Of a stretch of DNA of 64,000 nucleotides, positions 47,808 to 57,300 are shown piece after piece; the first letter of the stretch is position 1, and each line of letters opens with the position of its first letter. The DNA is taken from NCBI RefSeq assembly GCF_900167255.1, contig NZ_FUYB01000003.1:186001-250000 (forward strand), read 5' to 3'. The position numbers and the translations under genes were made by a program. Under the pieces are notes generated by a model. It saw nothing but the letters and a program-made list of their open reading frames with translations, was not told the DNA's origin and did no database searches. This stretch comes from Thiothrix eikelboomii (GTDB taxonomy: Bacteria > Pseudomonadota > Gammaproteobacteria > Thiotrichales > Thiotrichaceae).

Positions 47808-49229
47808 GTGCAGGCTATAGAAAAGAAAGATAGTTATGTAAATTTTTTATTTGGCAAACAAGGATTAGCGGTCTGGACTCTGTGTTTAGGTGTTGGTTTG
47901 CACGCGGTGAACTGGCATATGGTCTCTACCATTGCACCAACGCTGGTGAATGAGCTAGGTAATGTAAAGCTGATCAATTGGATAACGCTAATTTACCTTG
48001 CAACCTCGGTCGTTTTTGGCGCTTATGCCGGATACATAAAAAGGCAGATGGGTGCAAGAACTGCCATGTTTCTCTTTGCCATTATCTTTGCTACGGGATC
48101 TTTTCTTGTATCGGTTGCCCCGAATATGCAAACAGTTCTTCTGGGGCGTGCCTTGCAGGGGATGGGCGAAGGCTTGATATTGTCGCTCTCCTATGGCGTG
48201 GCTCAAGATCTATTTTCCAGCAAGGCAACTCCTAAACTATTTGGCTTATTCGCTTTTGTTTATGCTTTTTCTGCGGCAGTAGGTCCTGTATTTTCTGGAA
48301 CTCTTACAGAGCTTTTTTCTTGGCGCATTGCGTTTTCCGCTAATGTCGTGTTTGCCCTTCTTTACATCATCATGGTGCTACACTCTATTCCGAATAAGCA
48401 ATTTAGCCATGATACGACTGAAACAAAAGCTCCCTTCCTCAGATTAACGCTGATTGGTGTCGCCATTATCCTGATTGGGCTGACAAGCAGTATGCGTTCG
48501 GTACTGATCGCTTGTTTGTTGATTATCTGCGCTTTTATCTTATTTTTTCTTTGCTTTAGAATTGATCAAAAACAAGAAAATAAGCTATTTCCATCGCAAA
48601 TATTTGGGTTAACATCGACGGTTGGGATTGGCTTTTGGCTTATATTTCTGCTCCCTCTGCCGATGGCAAGCGTTCATATTTTCATACCCTTATACACTCA
48701 GGTTTTTTATGGAATCTCCATTACAATGGCAGGGTATATCTCTACCCTTATAACCTTCTCATGGTCGTTTTCAGCCATTCTGACAGGACCTGTTACAGCG
48801 GAAAGAATAAAGTCTTTCTTTATCTTTCTGGGGTCATTGGGTCAATTTTTAGGTTTTACCCTGTTTTTCACAGGCTATTATTTCGACTGGCTTTGGGCCA
48901 TTATCATGGGTCTATTTATCATTGGGTCTGCTTTAGGCGCTTGCTGGGCTTTTATTACCCAAAAAATCGTTAATTCCGCTAATCAAGAAGAACAGGATCT
49001 TGCCGCCGCCCAAGTGCCGGTTATACAAACCATTGCTAACGCTGTCGGTGCTGGTTTTGTGGGTACCCTAGCAAGCTTTAACGGTCTTTCAGAAGAGCTT
49101 AGCTCGCCTATCGTGCTTAAATCGGCCTTATTACCTGTCTTTTCAGCCAGTGTAGGGGTCAGTTTAATAGCTGCTTTTTTTGGGCTTTGGTTTTTATGGC
49201 GTAAAAACACCCCATCTACGGCAAGGTAA
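47808..49229 (+). CDS. MFS transporter (DHA2/EmrB-like)
   Basis: 473-residue major facilitator with about fourteen hydrophobic segments, as in the drug:H+ antiporter-2 group. The opening LAVWTLCLGVGLHAVNWHMVSTIAPTLVNELG and the loop LGRALQGMGEGLILSLSYGVAQDLFSS (motif A/B region), then GPVFSGTLTELFSWRIAFSANV, are typical of EmrB/QacA-like pumps. It starts with GTG at 47808 preceded by AAGGAGAT. It is the last clear host gene before the prophage region. Substrate unknown. Confidence 0.88.
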   Translation: MQAIEKKDSYVNFLFGKQGLAVWTLCLGVGLHAVNWHMVSTIAPTLVNELGNVKLINWITLIYLATSVVFGAYAGYIKRQMGARTAMFLFAIIFATGSFLVSVAPNMQTVLLGRALQGMGEGLILSLSYGVAQDLFSSKATPKLFGLFAFVYAFSAAVGPVFSGTLTELFSWRIAFSANVVFALLYIIMVLHSIPNKQFSHDTTETKAPFLRLTLIGVAIILIGLTSSMRSVLIACLLIICAFILFFLCFRIDQKQENKLFPSQIFGLTSTVGIGFWLIFLLPLPMASVHIFIPLYTQVFYGISITMAGYISTLITFSWSFSAILTGPVTAERIKSFFIFLGSLGQFLGFTLFFTGYYFDWLWAIIMGLFIIGSALGACWAFITQKIVNSANQEEQDLAAAQVPVIQTIANAVGAGFVGTLASFNGLSEELSSPIVLKSALLPVFSASVGVSLIAAFFGLWFLWRKNTPSTAR

Positions 49230-49465
49230 TGGAGTGTTATAGCGTTTGGAGCTTGGGTTTAGCGATATACTTATTCCGCGCAAACCCTAGATTTAACACG
49301 GGATAAGACAGCAGGGTTATCTATTCAGGGCGCATATGCGGGAACATAATTACATACATAAAACTATGTTTTTAATGTTATTTATTTTTTATAACAAGGA
49401 AGAGTACCCCTAAAAGTACCATAAATCTTTATTACATTAAAAAGTAGACCAGCCAGAGCACCACC

Positions 49466-49858
49466 ATGTCAAAAGATCAACAGCTTACACTTTTCGCTTA
49501 GTAGTCAAAACAACCCTTTGACACCAACTTTAAAAGCGATATTTCTGAATACATCGAAGAAGGATTAGAGCACGCGAACATCCCGCTTGGAAAATGGGAT
49601 GAAATCCTCAGCTCTAAGTTGATGAGACTAAAGTCAGCACTAGTTGTATTAGCTCACAAGGCGCCCAGTTGCGATATTTTGACGCAATTATTTCAGACTG
49701 AATCTGAAGATGACAGAGTACTAAGATCGATTGCTCGTAACTCAAATTGCTCTAAAGAATTGCGTGATAAATGCATAGCCCAGCTAAAGCAAAATCATAG
49801 GGATTGCTTTTTAGGCAGGGAATTAATTAAGGGTATGTGGAGCCGGATTCTATGCTAG
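49466..49858 (+). pseudogene. Decayed or interrupted open frame at the prophage border
   Basis: The 625-base stretch 49230-49854 holds no intact recognised gene. One frame starts at the ATG at 49466 (MSKDQQLTLFA), meets two successive TAG codons at 49499-49504, then stays open as SKQPFDTNFKSDISEYIEEG and on to 49858 (including MRLKSALVVLAHKAPSCDIL, 79 residues from a TTG at 49619). It looks like a gene broken by stop codons, or a short gene reusing the 3' part. The frame overlaps the end of the tail-fibre fragment on the other strand by 4 bases. No family recognised. Confidence 0.4.
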
Positions 49859-50220
49859 CGAGCCTGCAACTGGCAGATCTCACCATTGATCAGCCACGCA
49901 GCCGGGAACGAGCATTGCAGAGACACCCATGCACTCACATTGCCACTATATAACGTTATACTCCCGCTGATTTCAACGTCGACTCGTGCCACTGTACCTG
50001 CCCCCGTCAAACATTGAAAAATTTGCCGCTCTTTTGGGCGCATACTCTCCGGCAAAACGGCAATCACGCCCGATGTTGCCGCCGACTTTATTAACCCCGT
50101 GAGCGTCACAATGCCGCTCGCTAGATTCGCCGTGAGCGGAGTGTATCCATTTCCATACACGCTCCATCCTGAATTCAGAGCTGGGAATACCGTTTGCATC
50201 AGCGGATTTTGCAGATACAT
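49855..50220 (-). CDS. Tail-fibre tip-like protein, N-terminus uncertain
   Basis: 121 residues from the ATG at 50220. The core GWSVYGNGYTPLTANLASGIVTLTGLIKSAATSGVIAVLPESMRP and the end YSGNVSAWVSLQCSFPA resemble C-terminal tip modules of phage tail fibres. The frame stays open upstream to a TAA at 50308-50310 and reads IFNPRIDECNGNEPSIAEL, which looks like protein, but it has no ATG, GTG or TTG. A hairpin terminator candidate at 50309 separates it from the other late genes. It may be the tip of a fibre gene left after recombination. Confidence 0.55.
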   Translation of the reverse strand: MYLQNPLMQTVFPALNSGWSVYGNGYTPLTANLASGIVTLTGLIKSAATSGVIAVLPESMRPKERQIFQCLTGAGTVARVDVEISGSITLYSGNVSAWVSLQCSFPAAWLINGEICQLQAR

Positions 50221-50308
50221 CAGCTCAGCAATACTTGGCTCATTGCCGTTGCACTCGTCGATACGCGGATTAAAAATGTGCTGTGACGTACCTTCTATAA
50301 AAACACAT

Positions 50309-50338
50309 TAATAAAAACAAATACTTAATAAGTATTTG
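50309..50338 (-). terminator. AT-rich hairpin terminator candidate for the prophage late operon
   Basis: Near-perfect palindrome with arms CAAATACTTA (50318-50327) and TAAGTATTTG (50329-50338). Read on the minus strand it is followed by TTTTTAT. It sits 25 bases downstream of the holin-like gene. The stem is AT-rich, so strength is uncertain. Confidence 0.5.
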
Positions 50339-50362
50339 TAACAACAAAACACATTACAGCAA

Positions 50363-50665
50363 TCACTTCTTTATCCTCAAAGACTCCATATTAATCTCCA
50401 GTATTTTCTTACGATGAGTCACCTTATCGTGATAATCCATATAACGAAGAAAAGACGAAACTAGAAAACCAGCCAGAGCCACAACTAAGCCGCCTACACC
50501 GATCAAGACAGTCCATTCATCAACACTATAACCCCATATTTGTTGCGCCTGTGCTACTGCAGCACTGCCAATAGACATTGTGCTACCCAGCTTTGTAGAA
50601 ACATCCGATATGATTTGCATTTTATTATCCATTTTATGAGCAGACCCTATAGCGTCACTCATCAA
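50363..50665 (-). CDS. Small single-TM protein, putative holin
   Basis: 100 residues with one central transmembrane segment (about 56-78: WTVLIGVGGLVVALAGFLVSSFL) preceded by WGYSVDEW and followed by a charged tail (DYHDKVTHRKK). This pattern is seen in P2- and HP1-type holins. It overlaps the end of the 85-residue gene upstream by 4 bases and lies in a lysis-gene position after the muramidase gene. Holin function is inference from size, membrane topology and context. Confidence 0.55.
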   Translation of the reverse strand: MMSDAIGSAHKMDNKMQIISDVSTKLGSTMSIGSAAVAQAQQIWGYSVDEWTVLIGVGGLVVALAGFLVSSFLRYMDYHDKVTHRKKILEINMESLRIKK

Positions 50666-50919
50666 GCACCACCAAGTTTAGCCACGTCAGGCGGTATGCG
50701 CTCTTTAAGTTCTGGCTTCCCCTCAAACTCCGCATCCAAGGAATCCAACAACGAATCAAACACACTGATCACTGCATCTTTGGCACGTTGCAATTGTGTC
50801 CTGCGCTGTTTATAAGCAGTAAACTGGAACTGGCAGTTTGACTGCTGATCTTTATCAGCTAAGGTTCTCTTTAACGCATCAGCCAAACCTGTTAATGCTT
50901 GCTCAACTTCGATACTCAT
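50662..50919 (-). CDS. Hypothetical small phage protein in the lysis cassette
   Basis: 85-residue soluble helical protein (MSIEVEQALTGLADALKRTLADKDQQ; central QRAKDAVISVFDSLLDSLDAEF). No membrane segment, signal or known motif. It is between the muramidase fusion gene (11-base gap) and the putative holin (4-base overlap), so it is part of the same transcript. It is not an obvious Rz-type spanin since no transmembrane anchor is visible. Confidence 0.6.
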   Translation of the reverse strand: MSIEVEQALTGLADALKRTLADKDQQSNCQFQFTAYKQRRTQLQRAKDAVISVFDSLLDSLDAEFEGKPELKERIPPDVAKLGGA

Positions 50920-50930
50920 CGATAAATACC

Positions 50931-52550
50931 TTAATTCAATACTGTCTTAGTAAAATATTTGCGAATAATAACAACTGCTACACCACCTAGCGCCTGCATA
51001 CTAGCTGATATTGCAGCGACTGTTTCAGTGTCAGCGTCATAGCCAAATAAAGCAATCAAGCTAACGATGCCTGTTACAGCCCAGCTAACACCCAAGTGAA
51101 TTAACTTAGATTTTATCCAAGGCTTACTGAATGGCTCTGTTTGCACAGGCACTGCTGGCTTGATTGAGTGTTCCACAGAAATGGGCGGCTGACTTACTCT
51201 TGACCAATCCTCAGGCACTTGGTAGTGGACTCGATTAGCAACCCAGCCATAAGTAAATGCTTCCTGTGAAGGATTGTGCTCACTGATATTAACAAAGGCC
51301 GCGCCTCGCATGGATACTAATGCTTTTAATAAAACATCAATCCCCTCACCACCCCGCTTAGCAAGAAATCCACGTAAAGCGCCCAACGTTTCACCGCCAA
51401 TCACCCCATCCAGCTTCACGTCAGAGTAGTGTGTTCCATTGCTGTTCATAACATTTAAGGCACGTTGCAATAAATCACCGGCCCGTCCTGGCCCCATGTG
51501 CACAGCAATATCAAACAACTCATGAGCTAGCTGTGCTGAAAAGCTCAGTAATTGATCACCCTGAATAACCGACCAAAAATCAGACTCATAGATTTCAATA
51601 GCTTCTTCCAAGCTAATGTTTTCTGGACGCTTACCATGCCGAGAGGCGGTGGCGGCGGTGATTCCAAAATTAGTGGCTTTGCCACGATCAGCAGGATGAT
51701 TGACATAGCGCCCCTCATCATTAATAACCTTCAGAATGATCTGACGACGGAGTGCCGCAAAATCCATAATACTCCCCTGATGATTTGAGTTTAAAACCTT
51801 GCCAAACTGCAAGATCAAATGAGCCAATGCACGACAGTATTCTTGTGCTGAGCTGTAAACGGGTAATAAGCGCACTGCGGACTGAAAACCCACAAGATCG
51901 AAGTCGACTAGGTTAATACCGGACTGAGGCTGTTGGCGCTGATCATCGACATGATCAAAACCATCCTGAGGATCAATAATTTCGCCTACAGGCGCATACG
52001 TAGCCCCATTCGCAAAGTTCAATACCCAAATATTTCCCCCCCCGCAAAACCGGGCAGGACGTAGTAGCACAGGCACAAGCTGCCCACTAGATTCGCGGTT
52101 ATTACTAATCCAACCCGACAAAAGGCCTGAAAGTGATATTTGGTGCATAGAATGAGTGTCGATTACATTATTTGTGATTAACACCTGCTCTAATAACCCA
52201 TCTCCCGCAAAGACCCCTTGCAACATCCCTAGTCCACCATCAATTCTGCAATGGTGCACACCCGCATTGATCAAGCGAGCGCCAGCAAACTGGCTACGCC
52301 AACCGAGGCTGTTATCTTCAGGAATAAGCTGAATCGCGTCACGATGAGGCTGTTGCTGAATGACAGCAAGCGCCGCATCATCAATCACACAGTATTGAAC
52401 CGTACAATCTCTGCTTGCCTGTAAACGAATACCATCCTCAGTGCCTTCCAACGCGATATGCAAATCACGCGCAGCCTGACCCGCGCCTATTAAATAATGG
52501 GCGGTTTTTTGAATTTCACTGGAAAGGTGCGCATTGTTAAACATGCACAT
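50931..52550 (-). CDS. Beta-helix / GH108 muramidase fusion with C-terminal membrane anchor
   Basis: 539 residues in three parts. Residues 1-255 look like a right-handed parallel beta-helix (repeated short strands around DCTVQYCVIDDAAL, GVHHCRIDGGLGMLQGVF, LLEQVLITNNVIDTHS), common in phage receptor-binding or depolymerase proteins. Residues 262-445 are a GH108 lysozyme domain: MDFAALRRQIILKVINDEGRYVNHPADRGKATNFGIT, with the probable catalytic Glu in NDEGRY. Residues 475-535 carry two hydrophobic helices. An in-frame ATG at 51767, preceded by AGGGGAG at 6 bases, would give the muramidase alone (about 278 residues). The fusion start at 52550 has no clear ribosome binding site. Confidence 0.75.
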   Translation of the reverse strand: MCMFNNAHLSSEIQKTAHYLIGAGQAARDLHIALEGTEDGIRLQASRDCTVQYCVIDDAALAVIQQQPHRDAIQLIPEDNSLGWRSQFAGARLINAGVHHCRIDGGLGMLQGVFAGDGLLEQVLITNNVIDTHSMHQISLSGLLSGWISNNRESSGQLVPVLLRPARFCGGGNIWVLNFANGATYAPVGEIIDPQDGFDHVDDQRQQPQSGINLVDFDLVGFQSAVRLLPVYSSAQEYCRALAHLILQFGKVLNSNHQGSIMDFAALRRQIILKVINDEGRYVNHPADRGKATNFGITAATASRHGKRPENISLEEAIEIYESDFWSVIQGDQLLSFSAQLAHELFDIAVHMGPGRAGDLLQRALNVMNSNGTHYSDVKLDGVIGGETLGALRGFLAKRGGEGIDVLLKALVSMRGAAFVNISEHNPSQEAFTYGWVANRVHYQVPEDWSRVSQPPISVEHSIKPAVPVQTEPFSKPWIKSKLIHLGVSWAVTGIVSLIALFGYDADTETVAAISASMQALGGVAVVIIRKYFTKTVLN

Positions 52551-52555
52551 AGCAT

Positions 52556-52577
52556 GCTCATGCTAATAAGCATGAGC
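52556..52577. repeat. Perfect inverted repeat before the muramidase fusion start
   Basis: Arms GCTCATGC (52556-52563) and GCATGAGC (52570-52577) with a 6-base loop. The hairpin begins only 5 bases upstream of the ATG at 52550, in the place where a ribosome binding site would be expected. It may be an attenuating structure or the end of the upstream tail transcript; no U-tract follows. Confidence 0.5.
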
Positions 52578-52660
52578 TAGGCAAGCATGGCTTTTAATTG
52601 ATTACAACTGCAAGTAGTTATTGGAGTTCTTTACTTTGAAAAAGCACAAGAAAATATGAC

Positions 52661-53656
52661 TTAATTCGCACGCTCCGCTGTCACCGATGTGATATAAGCG
52701 CCAGCTACCGAATGCTGAGCTGACTTAATACTCAGCTCCAAACCAACAAATTCAGGATGGAACCCATCGCCTAGTTTTATCTTAGTACCTGACAGTAGAC
52801 GATTATCACCAATAGCCGTACTAAAACTAGCTTCTATCGTGCCACGAGCCAACTCTTTCAATTTCGCCTCACAACGACTTTTTGCCAAAGCAGCCGTGGC
52901 AACCTTCTCCCTAATTTGAAAATTTGATTTACTCACAATCGCACTGCCCGGCATTAGGGTCGCGACAGCCTTCCCAGATGCGCCAGTGGTCACGTCATAC
53001 CATTCGCAGCTAACCGACTGATAACGAGGCCGTGCACGCGGATGGATCTGATAACCGGGTTGCAAATCGGACTCACGAATCAATATCATAGGCATTGACT
53101 GTCCCGATGCATTCAAACCATTGCCGCGCTCAACCACGACTAAAGAGCCATATGATGGTTTGATCATGCCGTCATGTGGGGTTACCAAGCGCGTTAGCAA
53201 ATTCAGATCACTCTCATCCGTTTGCAACACCGTCGGATAAGATATAGCAGCCAGCCGTGGACTAATAGCAGGTATCAACTGATGCTCACGTGCAATCTGT
53301 TGCGCAATAGCACCCAAGCTTTTCTCATTCCAAGCACGGGTTTTAGGCTCTTTTAACGACTCCTTCATATCAGCTGCTCGACACTCCACCGTCATTAGGT
53401 GAGGACGCCCCATCAAGCGTGCATCATTCACTAAGAACAAACCCATAAAAGCTAATTGCCCTTGATAACCCAACCACAGCTTGAGCGGGGCATCAGCATC
53501 AGGAATTGGAATACGAAGATCTCGATTATCTAACGTCAACGATAAAGTGTCAGATTCAAGCCCTTCGTTGTCAGACAGGTTTAGGCTGACCAATCGATCA
53601 TTGACAATGCTGCTGACATCACGCCCACCAATTTCAATTTTATAAGCACGTTCCAT
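52661..53656 (-). CDS. Phage late control D family / baseplate hub protein (gpD)
   Basis: 331-residue homologue of P2 gpD, which forms the hub under the tail tube. Family pieces: YKIEIGGRDVSSIVNDRLVSLNLSDNEGLESDTLSLTLDNRDLRIPIPDADAPLKLWLGY at the start, then SLGAIAQQIAREHQLIP and the LQTDESDLNLLTRL segment. The ATG overlaps the gpX stop by one base. The historical name late control reflects P4 genetics; structurally it is a hub component. Confidence 0.88.
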   Translation of the reverse strand: MERAYKIEIGGRDVSSIVNDRLVSLNLSDNEGLESDTLSLTLDNRDLRIPIPDADAPLKLWLGYQGQLAFMGLFLVNDARLMGRPHLMTVECRAADMKESLKEPKTRAWNEKSLGAIAQQIAREHQLIPAISPRLAAISYPTVLQTDESDLNLLTRLVTPHDGMIKPSYGSLVVVERGNGLNASGQSMPMILIRESDLQPGYQIHPRARPRYQSVSCEWYDVTTGASGKAVATLMPGSAIVSKSNFQIREKVATAALAKSRCEAKLKELARGTIEASFSTAIGDNRLLSGTKIKLGDGFHPEFVGLELSIKSAQHSVAGAYITSVTAERAN

Positions 53657-53877
53657 TAATTCCAGATCCGCAAATAGTCAACTGCTGGCTGGGTTGTCAT
53701 GATATCTGGCAGCACAATCCGCACGCCGGCGGGGTACACTGGGTCAAGCAAACACAAACCATCATTAGCTTGTAAGACCACCTCAGTTGTACCCCGCGCT
53801 GTGCCGTAATAACGATGGCAGATTTTATCCAGTACATCACCCTCACGAGTCATATAAATCAACGCCGCCATGACCAT
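53656..53877 (-). CDS. Phage tail protein X
   Basis: 73-residue LysM-like gpX homologue: YMTREGDVLDKICHRYYGTARGTTEVVLQANDGLCLLDPVYPAGVRIVLPD, with GDVLDKICHRYYG as the diagnostic part. Tail X proteins cap the tail and may contact peptidoglycan. A start two codons later (MAALIYM, 53871) is equally plausible. It overlaps gpU by 19 bases and gpD by one, so translation is probably coupled. Confidence 0.87.
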   Translation of the reverse strand: MVMAALIYMTREGDVLDKICHRYYGTARGTTEVVLQANDGLCLLDPVYPAGVRIVLPDIMTTQPAVDYLRIWN

Positions 53878-54296
53878 GCTCCATCTTGGCCATCCAAGCC
53901 ATAAAAACTAATTTTCAGTGAAAACTGAATCTTGCGTGGATCAGAATTCGGCCATAATGCCTGCCTATCTTCGTTTACATCATCCATCGTCCAAAGCCCC
54001 AGTACGTTCGCCCAATTTCCAGACTCTCTGCTCCCGAAGCTAATCAATGTGAGTGGACGCATCTCATTCGCTTGTGCACGCAAATCATCAAAGACCCATG
54101 CATTTGGCAAATCACAAGGATAAGTAACCCCTTGCAAACTTACTGTTTCCAAACCAATACTAACGGGCTGCCGAGCAGGCCGTCTCCCATTACGATCGAC
54201 ACTTTGCCAGTTATAACTCATTCCATGCACGACACTCGTGGGCACAATCGTTTTACTGGAAAATAGAAACTTACCTAAGCTATACATCACTGCCAT
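53859..54296 (-). CDS. Phage tail protein U
   Basis: 145-residue gpU homologue (P2 tail terminator/completion protein family). Recognisable segments are MYSLGKFLFS near the start, GLETVSLQGVTYP, and the PRKIQFSLKISFYG strand near the C-terminus. It follows the tape measure gene by 4 bases and overlaps gpX by 19 bases, the standard T-U-X order. Confidence 0.87.
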   Translation of the reverse strand: MAVMYSLGKFLFSSKTIVPTSVVHGMSYNWQSVDRNGRRPARQPVSIGLETVSLQGVTYPCDLPNAWVFDDLRAQANEMRPLTLISFGSRESGNWANVLGLWTMDDVNEDRQALWPNSDPRKIQFSLKISFYGLDGQDGAWSWRR

Positions 54297-54300
54297 TCAG

Positions 54301-57300
54301 TCAATACCCCGGCGCATCATATAAAGCATTATGATTAAATCGCTGGCTATCCCGGATCATTCGCTCCAACCGTTGAACCAAGACCTCTTGGCTTTCACCA
54401 GCCTGCTGAACTACTTGTATGGTGTAATTAAAATGCTGCGTCATCGGCGATGCCCCTGTTGTGGCAGGCGCTGCTTGGAAAGTTGTCAATCCTTGAACCA
54501 ATCTGTGTGATAAGTCACTTTCAAAGCCAGCATTCATTGTTTCTAAGGGTGTAACCAAACCGCTTTCACGCCCCATCATTAAAAACTCTCGCCCTGCTAC
54601 ATTTAGCAATTCAGGCATACCTAGCTCATTCACCTCATACAACTGCCCTGACTGTACCGGCCCACCGTAAGCACGTTTACCCGCTAAGTTCATTGCAAAT
54701 TCACGATTGAAGCGTGCGGTATTAGTCCCTGCCTCAATCCCAGATGGCAAAGAAGTCCATGTCGGTGATAAAGCAACTCCTACGCCTGCCATTCGCGCGG
54801 CATCTCCTGACCTTAAATCCGCTAATAAATCACGCCCTGTTCTCAGCCCATAATCACGCTTGGCAAGCTCCCATGCACCCTTATCCTGATTTTCCGGGCT
54901 AAAATCCTTCAGCTTATGTTGCAGCGACATTTCGTCCCAAGTTGACCCTAAGAACTGATAACGCCCAGACGCTGATGAAGTCTTACCCTTATTAGGCCCA
55001 CTACGAATCGGCACATCTATACGTGGATGATCGCCATATTCACTGAAGCGCTTCCCTCCATAGATCACGTTATAACCGGGTGATTCTGTACCAGCGATAG
55101 TATCCAACAAGGCACGAGCTTCAGGGGGCAAGTTCATGTTCACTGCTTGTCCTTGATTCCCCCCTTTATCAGTTTTTGTCTTTCCGGTGAGATAATCTAA
55201 AGACTGTGACACTGTGTGTGATACCGCACCAACTCCTGCACCTAAGCCAGGTGCAGCACCCAATATCGCGCCTGGCACCTGTTGCGCGGATGCTAATAAA
55301 CTCGACCACTGTGTATGCCACTGGCGGAAAAATGCGCCAATTTCTGGGAATAAATCGCCACGAATTGACCAATCACGCTGCTTCCAATCCTTCCACGCTT
55401 GCTCGATCCACTCATCAATACGCGGGGAAGGCAAAGCCCAATCTCGTTGTCTCCAATCTAAAATAGCCCGATCAATCCACAACCCAACATAATCGGCGCT
55501 CATCCCCGGCCAGCGCTGACTTGAATCCCCTTGCGAAGCTACTAAATCTGATTGACCTAGCCCACCCAGTGGGGTGACAAACCCTGCTGCACCGCCCATC
55601 ATCAGATACTGCCTACCGAATACATTCAACAGCTCCGGCATGCCCTGCTCATTGACCTCATACATTTTGCCCGGCAATACAGGGCCACCTAAAGCACGCT
55701 GACCTGCAACCACAGAGCTACTTGGCTTTTTTTCATCCTTATCACCAAATAGCTTTCGCCCCAAACGTGCACCTGCTTCATAAAAACCAACGTCTAAAAC
55801 ATCAGCGGTAGATTCTAATGCCTGATCCGTTTCACCTTTAAAGAATTGACCTGTTTTGTCCAACAAGGCATCCCATCGTCGTCCAACGGCTTCTATCTTT
55901 TTCGCCGAAGTATCAACTGCTGACTGAAAGTCCTCCATGAGCACATCTTTTTTAACGCCTTCAGTTAATGCCCTATCTTTCACTTCCTTGTATTTAGCTT
56001 CATTTTGTAAGGCAGCACGTACAAAGCTCATAGCTTGCATATCTTGGAATAATTGCCCCAAAGCGCCTGCTTCAGATAACGTTCCAAGAGCTTTCTGCAA
56101 CTCATCATCATTTTTAGCTAAACGTATATTTTCCAATTCAGCCTTTGAACCTGCGGACTGCATGTACTGCTTAACAACATTAACCATGCCCTCGATAGGA
56201 GAAAAACCTTTGGCGACTTCAGCTTTTAGTAATGCCTGTAAATCCTCACCTTTGACTCCTGCTTTTTTATCACTTTCGGTTAATTTGCGGCCAAGCGCAA
56301 AATTTACACCCGCAAAATCTTTGGCAGTATCCGGTGCAGTCAACTTCATTAAAAAGTTGCGCATATTATTTGCAGCCTCATCGTTAGTACCTGCCCCCAA
56401 ACGCGCAACTTGCAAATACGCAGCCGCTGAAGCCAAGTCTTCCAAGCCCTTCCCGCCTAGGTTCTCAAACATAGAACCCAGATCATTCATCCATTTAGCT
56501 TGATCTTTCAGTTCAAATTGTCCCTCCTTCCCCCCAATCGCCATGACATTAATAGCTTTTTTCATGTCTTCAGCAGATACACCGAACTTACGACTGACTG
56601 TAAACTGCAGATTGGCCATATCCGTAATATCGGCATTCCAAGCAGAGGCCGCTTGAGCAGCATTGGCGGTGTAGCGCTGAAACTCATTCAGATCAGTGAC
56701 CCCATTAGCAGCCAGAGTACCCAATGCCTCATTAATCTTTTCTTGCTTTTGGTAGTAATCAATGGACGCATCCCTAGCAAAATCACGTAAAGCCTCCTCT
56801 TTATCAGTCTGAGCAAATCCAGCAGTAATCGCCACATCCCGAATCGCTTTTTCATTTTCCGCTGCCGTATTAACCGGAGCTGCGACAAATCGTCCAACCT
56901 CATTGACGGTGCTGCCAATAATCCCCATACCTGCTTCAACATTCCGTACAGCCTCCCCTCTTGCACGGCGGCGTTCGGCATCTTGCTGTGCTTGCCGCTC
57001 ATCTATCGTGCGAGCATTCTCTAACCGATTATAGTCTCTCGTAGTTTGCTCCAGAGCCTCAGAGGCTCTTCTTGCTTCCTCAGCTAAGTTATGCATATTG
57101 ACGCCAGAACGCTCAAGTGCTTCTTGCTGCTGTTTTAACTTTTTTTTCTGATTTTCCAATGATTGGTTTAGATGCTCAACCTGATCGTCCATCGCTTTAA
57201 TATCGGCTTTGGTTTGCTCAATATTGGTCTTTGTTTTACGTAATTCTTCTTGATACTGAGAATAAATCGACGTTTGTTCAACTAATGTTTGACCCAAGCC

